Under the pieces are notes generated by a model that saw only the letters and a list, made by a program, of their open reading frames with translations, was not told the origin of the DNA and ran no database searches. Positions 9,580 to 18,700 of a stretch of DNA of 22,857 bases are shown in pieces; within the stretch, counting starts at the first letter, position 1; each line of letters begins with the position of its first letter. A program made the translations under genes and the position numbers. Source of the stretch: Isoetes engelmannii (Eukaryota; Streptophyta; Lycopodiopsida; Isoetales; Isoetaceae); contig JAANSK020253941.1 in the NCBI GenBank assembly GCA_011763485.2, positions 1-22,857 of the forward strand. Reading direction: 5' to 3'.

Positions 9580-10263
9580 AATACACAAATGGTGCAAATT
9601 ACCACTTACATTTTGACACCTGGCGACTTCTTGTCCTCTATTTCTTACTCTGTTTCGGCAAATTTCTTGTGGGCTATGAGGGTCCGCCGTAAGACAGCCC
9701 AACATAGCATATCAGAACCATTTCATGTGCTTGAAGACGCTTCAACATCATGCTTCAAGATCATGCTTCGAGAGCTCTATGCCATATCAATCAAAATGCT
9801 CTTCTCGATCTTCCAGGGCTCCTCCAATTGATCTACCTCCGTCCAAGGCCCCCAGAAGATCCAGCCATCGCCAGAGATTTCGAGCTCAAGTTCCTCCTGA
9901 TCCTGCAAAAAAATCCGATATTGATTCCATCCATTCCCTCTTTGATCGTTGAAGACCCATCTTTTTTTTCTCCTTCTAGCTCCATCGGTCGACCTCTGCA
10001 AATGGGCTTGCTCCTAGTCTGTTTCTAATATATGGTTAAGCCTGTAGATTGCTGGCTCTAGCGATGATGCCGAAATGGCTAAGCTTGTCCAGATATGGAT
10101 TGTTGGCTACGACAATGATGCCATAAGAAGAGGAATAGGGCTCGAAGAATAGGCAAGAAACAGGTGCAACCTGTAAGCAACGCCGCTCTGGAAAATGCGG
10201 ACAGATATTCTGCGAAATAAAATGAAAGGAATATAGGCGTAATTTGCACCATTCGTGTATTAC
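9580..10263. mobile_element. possible non-autonomous DNA transposon with 25-bp terminal inverted repeats
   Basis: The sequence at 9580-9604 (starting GTAATACACAAATGG) matches the reverse complement of 10239-10263 at 24 of 25 positions. The interior of about 630 nt has no convincing gene; a proline/arginine-rich frame around 9750-9950 was read and not recognised. The size fits a MITE or a small deletion derivative. No target site duplication is evident, so the superfamily is open and the true ends may lie slightly outside the matched arms. Confidence 0.5.
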
Positions 10264-10517
10264 TGTATATTTTTTGTTATTTTTTATAGGGCATGTAAAA
10301 TTTGGCCTTTCTGTGCACCAGCGTCGTTACCTAGCCCACCGCCTCATCCCCTGCTCTTACCTTACTGGCCATATCTAGAAGGTTTGCTAGCCAAACAGGC
10401 ATTTTTGGGCAGAACAAGGTTTTGCACCTAGCTAAATCCGCATTGGATGCTGGATAAGGATTTTCTTTTTCTGAAATTCGTAGTTCTTTTTTGTCGCCTT
10501 GAAGCTTGCATTTCTAA

Positions 10518-10671
10518 GGGACGCTCCACATGTGAGCATCACCGGCTTGCCGTCCGGCTCAACGCTCTGGAACTGCTCAAGCAGTTCGGTCCAAGAACGG
10601 CTCCAACGGCTTCCGAACGGCTCCAACCCTGCGCATGTGAACAGTGAAGAATTTTACATGTGAAGCGTCCC
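10518..10671. mobile_element. Tourist-like MITE (PIF/Harbinger type)
   Basis: The arms GGGACGCTCCACATGT (10518-10533) and ACATGTGAAGCGTCCC (10656-10671) pair at 15 of 16 positions. They are flanked by the direct repeat TAA at 10515-10517 and 10672-10674, the three-base target duplication typical of PIF/Harbinger elements. The 154-bp body holds no gene. It contains GAACTGCTCAAGCAGTTC, a 7-bp hairpin, and the repeated phrase AACGGCTCCAA. A size of about 150 bp, a TIR starting GGG and a TAA duplication together make the class assignment good. The near-identical arms suggest a fairly recent insertion. Confidence 0.75.
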
Positions 10672-10902
10672 TAAGGAGATGCCATATAGCCATGGATCTT
10701 TTCTTCATGCCATCGCGGTCTTGTAGCTTTTGCATCTTTTTCTTTTCAGCTTTCATTTTTCAGTAGCTTTTGATTCACTTTGAGTGATCCAGTAGACAAC
10801 ATTAAAATGCTTGGAAGTATGAAAGATTTGGTATCATTTGGTTTGTAATATGAAGCATCTTGTCATTACGCTTGCTAATTTGAAGAACTCGAGGCCTTAC
10901 GG

Positions 10903-10965
10903 TTGTAAAGGCCTTGTCGGCTTTGCCAAACGAGGCGGCGCATTGCGCCGCCAAGGCCTTTACAA
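10903..10965. repeat. compact nested hairpin
   Basis: The arms TTGTAAAGGCCTT (10903-10915) and AAGGCCTTTACAA (10953-10965) pair perfectly over 13 bp. Inside, GGCGGCGCA (10934-10942) and TGCGCCGCC (10944-10952) pair perfectly with one base between them, and the remaining 18 nt holds a small GGC-TTT-GCC palindrome. The predicted fold is a stem opening into two hairpins. It may be the remains of a fold-back element. A related TTGTAAAGGCTT lies near 11013. Confidence 0.7.
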
Positions 10966-11099
10966 TGTGCAATGTTAAATGTTAGGGCAACCCGATCAGT
11001 CTTTGTAATTTTGTAAAGGCTTCTCTACCGAATATTATATCTGGATTGGAGCAAGATTAGAGATGCCCAAGAAGAACTACTAATATCCAGGTTGGAGGA

Positions 11100-12640
11100 G
11101 GCAAGATCATCGATGGCTGAAAAGAACTATATTGCAGACGTTCTTAGCTTGATCTTAGAGGGGAAAATGTCATGAATCCTCCAAATGGATATATCTCTGA
11201 TTGGCTTGCTGAACATGGAGGGGCAGGTGCTCAACTCATGCATCACATAGTTCGGCAACTCATATACGCTGACGACGTAGACCTCTTGGCCCACACTCCA
11301 GAGGGCATGCAACGTCACCTGGATGCTCCAGACACTTTCTGTCAGTTCACTGGCATGCGGGTTAACTTGGTCAAAACTAGAGTGCTGCTAGTTTCATCCT
11401 CTCGTCAACCAAGGGCTCCCTCCCTTACTTACCAAACACAGAATGTGGAGGTAGCTCTGACATACAAGTATTTGGGAATTGAGTTTTCTACTACCACACA
11501 TTGGGACACTTCCATCAGATTACACGTCACAACAGGTTGGAAAACATTGTATGCCATGCAGAACAACAGTCACAAGGCAGAGCTGTATGCTTGGGGTCAT
11601 CAGGCACACCCATTCAGGGCCTTGGTCGAGCCTGTTCTCTTGTACGAGGTGGTGATGTGGTGTCCGGTAATATCCCTCGCCACCTGGAATGATCTGGAAT
11701 AGGTACAGAAGGCCTTCTTGGCACGAGCACTTGGGGTGCAGAGGTCCACAGTTCCATATCAGATCCTGCTGCAGGAGACGGGTTTCTTGCCCCTTCAGAG
11801 GGCCGCACTGGATCGTCATATTATTTACTTCCAGAAGGTCATTGGTAGGGGGATACCCGTTTGCCCAATCTTGCTTTAGCTGTAGCAATGGGCCCACAAC
11901 GCCTCAAAGCCTGCTGGAAGGACAAGCAAGCTCAATGGTTCTCCCGATGGAATTTACAGGCACACAGGTGTGCGCACGTATGAACAGAAGGACCATGATC
12001 AATTGAGGCAGTATCTTGAGGCTTGTTTCCTTAGCAAACTCTGGGATAGCACATGTCAAGCTGGCACACTATCGGCAGCAGGTCAATCCCATGCTCACCG
12101 GAGACTCACAACATTATTTGCATACTCATTTACCTATAAAGAGGCGCAAACTGATAGCTTTCATTCGAACGGGTGCACATTGCCTCCATATTGAGACAAG
12201 CCGATGGACCTAGGAGGCACGCGAGGACAGGATCTGTCAGTGTTGTTAACAGGGAGCCATTGCGGGTGAATGCCATGCACTTCAGACCTGCCCAGCATTG
12301 GATCATATCCGAGCACGGTATGTTCAGTTAGTTGTGCATGGCCAGCCATTGCATGAGCTATTGAACGCGACCTCCGTGGGCTTGCTGGGCTCATATCTTC
12401 AAGGGGTGATGAATACACAGACTCAACTGTGTCCGCCGGTTCGGTATTGAATGGCATTGTATTATTGTACAATATGCCAACGTACTTATTACTGCCAAGG
12501 TTTTTCCCTCAAAAACCCTTCGTGGCGAGGGTTTTTTAATCTTGACAGTAATCGGCTTGCTGCTCTCTTTCTTTAGGTCCCATAGGCCAATTGGTCTCCA
12601 TGGACGATAAAAAATCTATTCTATTCTAATATATAAGGGT
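11100..12640 (+). mobile_element. 5'-truncated LINE, reverse transcriptase tail and zinc motif
   Basis: The open frame 11172-11702 carries the catalytic YADD of a non-LTR reverse transcriptase at 11265-11276, followed by the family pattern GMRVNLVKTRVLL, YKYLGIEF and RALVEPVLLYE. The frame is closed by a TAG at 11700-11702 but continues in character as VQKAFLARALGVQRS and later, after frame changes, as KDHDQLRQYLEACFLSKLWD. Near 12225-12290 a CxxC...HxxxxC motif and LHELLN follow, matching the C-terminal zinc region of plant LINEs. All of the reverse transcriptase upstream of the palm YADD, the endonuclease and ORF1 are missing, as expected from 5' truncation during insertion. The 3' boundary near 12640, after an AT-rich tail, is approximate. 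Confidence 0.75.
12488..12552. repeat. stem-loop near the LINE 3' end
   Basis: ATTACTGCCAAG (12488-12499) pairs with CTTGACAGTAAT (12541-12552) with one mismatch, and within it AAAAACCCTTCG (12511-12522) pairs with CGAGGGTTTTT (12526-12536) with one bulge. LINE reverse transcriptases often recognise a 3' RNA stem-loop, so this could be that signal. It could also be a separate small inserted element. Confidence 0.55.
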
Positions 12641-12916
12641 AATATATTGTCGATAAGGGGGCGGCTTGAATGAAGTTTGGGTATGTTTATGTCTATGATA
12701 CGTATCAACACCAAAAAATGTTGGTCTTTCTCTTTTAGATGCATTGATATGGAGCATTTCGTTTCTTCTGGAGGATCGAGTAAAGTTTATGGAAGGATCT
12801 GTTCACATTTTAATGTTCGTATAAAAGGGAGGAGTAGGCGTCCATCCACTCAAAGTTGAAATTGAGTCTTAGTTTGGGGATGATAGTGGGGATAAAGGAA
12901 GCCACCGGAAGGGCTA

Positions 12917-13082
12917 GATAACGTCCTCTGATGAGGCGTTATGGCCCAGGAGAAATGGCCGAGGTGTCCATGTGGCCAGGAAATGTCGAGGTGGTACGAC
13001 AGTACAGCCGAGGCATTTCCTAGCCACATGGCCACCAAGGCCATTTCGGATGGGCCATAACGCCTCATAAGAGGACGTTATC
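12917..13082. mobile_element. 166-nt fold-back element (hairpin MITE-like)
   Basis: Two arms of 81 nt meet around the loop GACA. The outer 69 nt of each arm pair at 61 positions, and the outermost 32 nt (starting GATAACGTCCTCT) pair at 31 of 32. Each end is itself a smaller palindrome, ATAACG.CCTC-four bases-GAGG.CGTTAT, so the structure is a hairpin whose tips are hairpins. No coding capacity and no clear target duplication were seen. If transcribed it would give a long, nearly perfect duplex, as in MITE-derived small-RNA precursors. Confidence 0.8.
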
Positions 13083-13586
13083 AACCTTAACATTCTAGGC
13101 AGAGGCATTTGGTGCAACATTTCTATTGCTATGACCATAACAAAAAGTTATAGCCATAACAAAAGTGGAGATAACACTCATCTTTGTGTGACTGAGATCG
13201 AATCCTGGGCCTGAATGACGATGCCCAGAATGTTAAAGTACGAGAGAAAAGCTTAGGTAAGGGAGTTAGTTAAGCTTTCTGGCTAGTGACGTGAGCGTCT
13301 ATCTGTTTGTTATGGAATTTGTCAAACAAGCAAGTAGGGTTTGCAATATGCAAAGGACGTACACCTTAGAGCCGCGTGGGACTGCCCTTTTGGCAGCAGC
13401 CCACTATGGCTTTTCCAAAGAAGGTTCGTCCATATTTGGAGGCATGACCAAAGGTGGCCGATTCCTTTTAGAGCTAGGGTTTGATAGCTATGAAGATGCT
13501 CGAGGGAGAGCACATGAGGCATTCAGTATCTGCGCTGAGCTCGTGGTTGGGTGGCGAGTATAACTAGCACATCATTTATTCATTTC

Positions 13587-14618
13587 AATGGTATCAGGAC
13601 GCCAGGTTGTTATGGACAACTCCGTTGACGAGTTGATCGGGTAATGGAGTGACTGACAATGTGGTTTTGAGCGAAAAGTCGGAATCCGCATTAGCTCGCA
13701 TAAAGGAGCTTCAAGACATGGATTCGCTTCGAGCCAAAGTTCAGCATTTGAAGCAATCACATGATGCAGGACGTCTACGTCACCTTTTTTTGTCCCGCTC
13801 GCAGTTGAAGCTATCACATGATATGGCAATTGTGGTTCATTCCTATACACTCGGTCATCCTGAGAAGAGGCGGCTTTTGTGTTTTTGAGCCACTGTCCAA
13901 GATCATAAAGGGCATGCACTTTTTTACCCAGGTAGTGAGTTTGATGTGATTTCTGACATGTTGGTGAAGGAGTTGGACTTGTCCACTATTCCACTAAATT
14001 CTATGTATTTATCTTCGGGCTTTCGTGGTCAGCTTTCACCTTGTGCCTTGATCGTTAAGGATTTGAGTATCCCATTCAAGGTTTTAATGCCAAGCGTATA
14101 TTCTTGGTGGCTGACCTTGGCACTGTGGATCTTTTGATTTGGATGCCTTGGCATCAAGAGTATAATCCTTTAGTTGATTGGGTTTTTGGTAGTCTTCTGT
14201 TAGCATTGAATGACGGGAAAAAGACCTTTAAGGCGGTTAAGGATATTATTTATTATAAATCCCATTCCAATGGTTTCTGTTGTTCAATTTAAGCGTTTGG
14301 CAATAAAATCTCATTTTGTTTATTTGGTGGTTTTGAGTAATAAGTTAATTACACCACCAATGGATGAGCGCCAAAAGTTGTTCATTTAAAATCTTCATGA
14401 TGTATTTTCTAATGATATTCTCACAACATTCCCCCCAGCGGCCAGAAGACCACAAAATTGATCTTCTGCATAGAAAGGAACCCCCCATTCAAGCTCGTTA
14501 TAGGAGAATGCATCGGCAACAAGGTGAGATTAAGCATCAACTTGATGCTTTAGTTCAAGCTGGTTTGATTCGGCATAGATTATCACCTTTTGGTAAGCGT
14601 ATATTTCTGCTTATTTGA
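13587..14618 (+). mobile_element. broken Ty3/gypsy LTR retrotransposon fossil
   Basis: A sequence resembling the initiator-tRNA-Met primer site (TGGTATCAGG) lies near 13590. It is followed on the plus strand by a gag-like helical stretch, a retropepsin-like region around 13940-14200 (including LIWMPWHQEYNPLVDW in one frame), and the start of a reverse transcriptase around 14440-14600 (DHKIDLL, then an EIKHQLDALVQAGLIR pattern). The rest of reverse transcriptase, RNase H and integrase are not seen. The copy is incomplete, with several breaks, and appears old. The LTR ends could not be delimited; the sequence before 13587 may be part of a decayed 5' LTR. Confidence 0.65.
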
Positions 14619-15553
14619 GGTGCTTATTGGCGTTTCATTCGTTCCTTTCTATTTTTTATTGCTCTCTTTCTGTTGCTTGTAAACTGCTGCTCCAAAGGTC
14701 CAGAAATGGAAGGGGAATGAGGCGCAGAATTTGTGGGGTTGGATAAGGTTACACGGTGGTTTCTATATGCAGAGGTGGTCTTGTGATCTTAAGGAAGATG
14801 GCCAGATTGTGAGCAGGGGCTGGCTTGTGAGCAGGAGAAGGGGCCAGATTGTGAGCAGAAGCAAGAGCGTTGGTGGGAGAGTTGGTGCTAAACGGAGGTT
14901 CGATTTCTCCAGCTCCTTTTCCTGGCCGGTCTGGCACATATGCAGGGCTGCCGATTCAGCTCCACGACATTTTAGATTCCTCAGATTTTGCTGCTTTCTT
15001 TCTTTTGCACATGCCTTTCTTTATTTGTTTCTTTGCTTGTTTTCCTTCCTTTGTTTCTTTACGAGGGCGGATTACAAGACCGGATTGGAGGCAATCTGGT
15101 CCGGTTAGACCGATATAGGCCCTGGTTGCTGGTGCCAAAATTCATGGTGCAGTTTGAGTGGTGCTTCCAGGGTCTGGTCTGCCATGATAGAGCTGTCTAA
15201 TAATATTTTAGACCATATGCTCGATGCACTATTGCATCATATTTTTCCGTGAAAATGTTAATGGCCATAGATGTGGCACAATATCATGAATATCCCGCGA
15301 ATCAATGGCTCAAAAAAAATCTGGAATGAAACCCATAAAGATGTGATAAAGTAAGGTGGGATCTCATTTCTTTCCATAAAAAGGGTTTCTAACAACTGTA
15401 AAACATTTCGAGGGTTTCTAAGTACTCAAACAATCCGACATATAAGAAGCCATGCCAGCAATAGACAAAACCACAGCGTACCAAGTGATAGCAAGTGATG
15501 GCAAGCGCCTCTGATTTATACTTTAAGAGATACGATACAAGTGGTGGCATATG
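14619..15553. other. non-coding stretch with short direct repeats and a pyrimidine tract
   Basis: GGCCAGATTGTGAGCAG occurs at 14800-14816 and 14842-14858, with a partial copy between them. The region 14990-15060 is a long plus-strand C/T-rich tract. The open frames here lack any recognised motif. The right part probably includes the sequence beyond the 3' end of GCN1. Confidence 0.5.
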
Positions 15554-15559
15554 TTTATT
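15554..15559 (-). terminator. possible polyadenylation signal of GCN1
   Basis: AATAAA on the minus strand lies about 210 nt after the GCN1 stop codon, a plausible 3'UTR length. Plant signals are loose, so this is only the best match seen. Confidence 0.35.
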
Positions 15560-15769
15560 CTCTCATTATGCCCTGATAAAACTATATGTTGCTGTACAAT
15601 AAAATGGTCGGGACTTCATATGAGATTCTGCAATCAACCCGCCTTTCAGTTATTACAGATCGCCTTACTGTAGATATATCCCCTGCCCAGTCATATAATA
15701 ATACTCTGATAACTAAATCAAGGTATATACTGTACGTTGTAGTTTCTGATGAACAAAAACCCCACAAAA

Positions 15770-18700
15770 TCAACTCAATGAATCCCCTTCACTATCTTCA
15801 CTTGCATCGCTGGGCATAAGATAAAAAAGTATTAGCTTTACCTCAAGAAAATAGATGTGCATACATGACAGAACTAGGCATACATACCTCTGTTCTTGCT
15901 GCTTTGCAATTCTTCTTGCATCTAGCCCAGTTATGTACTTTTGTGCAGATTGAATGTTCTCAGCACCTACCAAATAAAAGACAGCTCAGAGACACAAACG
16001 AATTGAGTCAACGTCATTTATGAATTTTACATACTCCTATACAGCTGGAACAAATGAAATGCAGTACGCTCTGCAGCCAGTCGAACAGGAGTGTTGCTAT
16101 CCTTCAAACCGTCTGCTACAACTGGACCCAAGACTGGCCAATATGATACCAATCCTTCAAAATTGACCTGAACATTCTTATAACAAATATCAACACCAGG
16201 TCCAATTTAAACAAATACTGCAATCAGTTATGCAACAACATATTAATAGCCTACCTTTGCCAATCCTTTTAGACTGCTCAGTGACCGTCTTCGTACATCA
16301 CTAGAATCATCACTCATGAGAGAAATTAGGACTGGCAACATGTCAGAAAGGTATGAAATAGCAGGATTTCCATCTCCAAGTTCATAGCCCAACAGCCTCC
16401 CAAGGGCCCTAGCTGATCGCTCGCGCACCGCATACTGGACACATAAACAAGACATTAGGCATTAAAAAAGGAATTGGTCTATTTGTTCCAATTTATTTTC
16501 TTTGGCAATTCATAAAAAAGTACCTTGTCATCCTTTGCTCTAGCCTTCAAAAGGTTTATGAGGCCCGAAAGTACGGAAGCTGATTTACAAATCCGGTGTC
16601 CAGTGTGTCTTAATAATGAAGCCAATGTGGATGCTGTTCCTTGTCTCAATGTCCAGACTTGTGAGTTAACAGTTGAGCATATAAATTGCACCAGAGCTGC
16701 AATTTCTGAATCTTGGAGATACTAAATAAATGACACATGGCATCAATATGTTAACGTAAACCGCAGAGCATCTCTCTTCTACGGGCTTCAAGGCCAAAGA
16801 ACAACATACCTCTGATGTGATCCCTAGTGTTTTAGCAGCAAGGCTCCTTACTTGGTCATCATCAACACCCAGCATATCTTGAAGTGCTGCAACAATACGA
16901 CACAAAACAGGGCTACTCAAGCTTTTCCCTGCATGTCTAACCACGCCCTTCAGTGCAACTAGCATTGCCTCCTTAATACCACCATCAGATGTCTGAAATA
17001 GGCCACCACTCTTAGAGGCAAGAAGACCACAACTATTAATTACAAAATATAAGGTAACTGTAAATGGATACCTGTATGCCAGAAAGGAGGTCATTAACAA
17101 GGGGATCTACACGTGTACTAAGACTTGTAAGTCTTCCTAAAGCCCACGCAGATCTGGATCTTACAGTCCTGCACCGTTACCACCCGCAGCTTACTAAAAA
17201 TGAACTGAAGTAACCATAAAAGACTCTCAAAGCATGTCGAAAATAAAAACCTTGCATTATCCTGAAGACATTTGATAAATGTCGTTTGAAGCTGTGGCAG
17301 AAAGGGTTTCAAAGCAATATTTCCTTTACTAATAATTATGCCAAGCGTCCCTAATATGGCGCTTTTGACTTGCCATGGGAATCTATCTCCAATCACACGA
17401 ATAAGGGGTCTGTTCAACATAGAATAGAGAATATCATAGTAAGTATTCAATAGCACTTCGCAAAGCAGACAATGACATACCCTGTAATGGGAACAACAAA
17501 AGGTTTAAGAGCTGTTTCGTCTGTCACATTAATAAGCTCTCCTAAGCCCTCTGCTGCCTGTTCCCTGAGCTCAGCTGATCCACTCATAAGCCCCTGAATA
17601 GAAACATAATCATGTCAATGTCGACAGAACGACATGAGTATCAACCTGTAATCATAGGTTTGGGGAATGCCTGGAGGTAGATTGGCAGTAAAGGTTGTAA
17701 ACCTTTGGGCATGCAAAGCCCAGGAACCAAGACAGGTCCACCCTGTAGCAACCGCCATTTCTACGTAGTGAGCGCACACTCCTGGCAAAAAAAAAACAAC
17801 AGAAAGTAATACTGCATTCAAACCTTGCGTTTGCGCCGTTCCTTATCCTTAGCAGTTGATACAGCATCCCGAACAATCTTAATATATGATGGCAGGTCTT
17901 CCTTGGATATCGTACTACAAACATTTGCAAGTGCTTCCCAGGAAGCCTAAACATAAAATGATTAATAGCGTCTTTTAACATTCAATGCAAGAAGAACGCC
18001 ACAAATATATACAGATAACTACCTGTACAGTACCAGTATCAGGATCAGTGAGCATTACAATCAATATAGGCATAAAATTTGCCACTTCTTCGTCCAAATC
18101 AAGTTTTGTGTTCTTAAATAGAAAACCGGAAAGATATGCAGAACCCCGTTTGTTTGACGCCTAAACATAATAAACAATAGTCAATCAACAATTTGAACGC
18201 AAACAAATTTGAGTAGCTTCGTATAGTATAGTTATGATTGATAAGCTACAGCCATATCAAATATGACCCAGCATAGCAGTTCAGCTTGGAACATAATAAC
18301 TTAAACAAGAAGAACAGCAACAGAAATCCTGCAAGATGCATTTTGAGCCCTATGTCAACAGCATGTTGCTCATTGAGCCCATAGAGATCCCACATCTCAT
18401 AATAGTGTGAGGAGTCTAGAAGACTAAATTAGTTCAGTCAACATTAGTGCAAGGATACTAAATTTGTGTAGACCAGCATGAGATGTTTTACATACCTGAG
18501 AATCACCAAGCCCTCGCACAAGCTCTGCAGTGAGAGACCTTATCCCCTCGTCGTCAACTGCCATAACCACAGCCTCTGCAGCTCTTTGAGCCAATGGAGA
18601 TACTTCCTGAAGAAAGTGATATAATCTAAGCTGCCGCCTTAAAATGTGTTTCATGCTGTTACAGGTGTTGATTACTTACAATGTCATGTTCTCCCATTGC

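Noticed and set aside
9725-10028. overlapping open frames rich in proline, arginine and serine
   Set aside because: Several frames are open at once owing to base composition; none has a recognisable domain, and all lie within the terminal-inverted-repeat element.
13190-13215. tRNA-like or SINE B-box (GATCGAATCC)
   Set aside because: Only a partial B-box match, with no A-box or cloverleaf at the right distance.
13291-13563. 90-codon plus-strand open frame
   Set aside because: No motif or repeat was recognised. It lies where a decayed LTR next to the gypsy fossil would be expected, so it was not called as a gene.
14731-15108. 125-codon plus-strand open frame
   Set aside because: It is composed of direct repeats and a pyrimidine tract giving F/L-rich low-complexity protein; no domain or splice context supports it.
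16525-16725. plus-strand open frames across the GCN1 region
   Set aside because: They are antisense shadows of GCN1 exons, whose minus-strand reading is continuous and homologous to the family.
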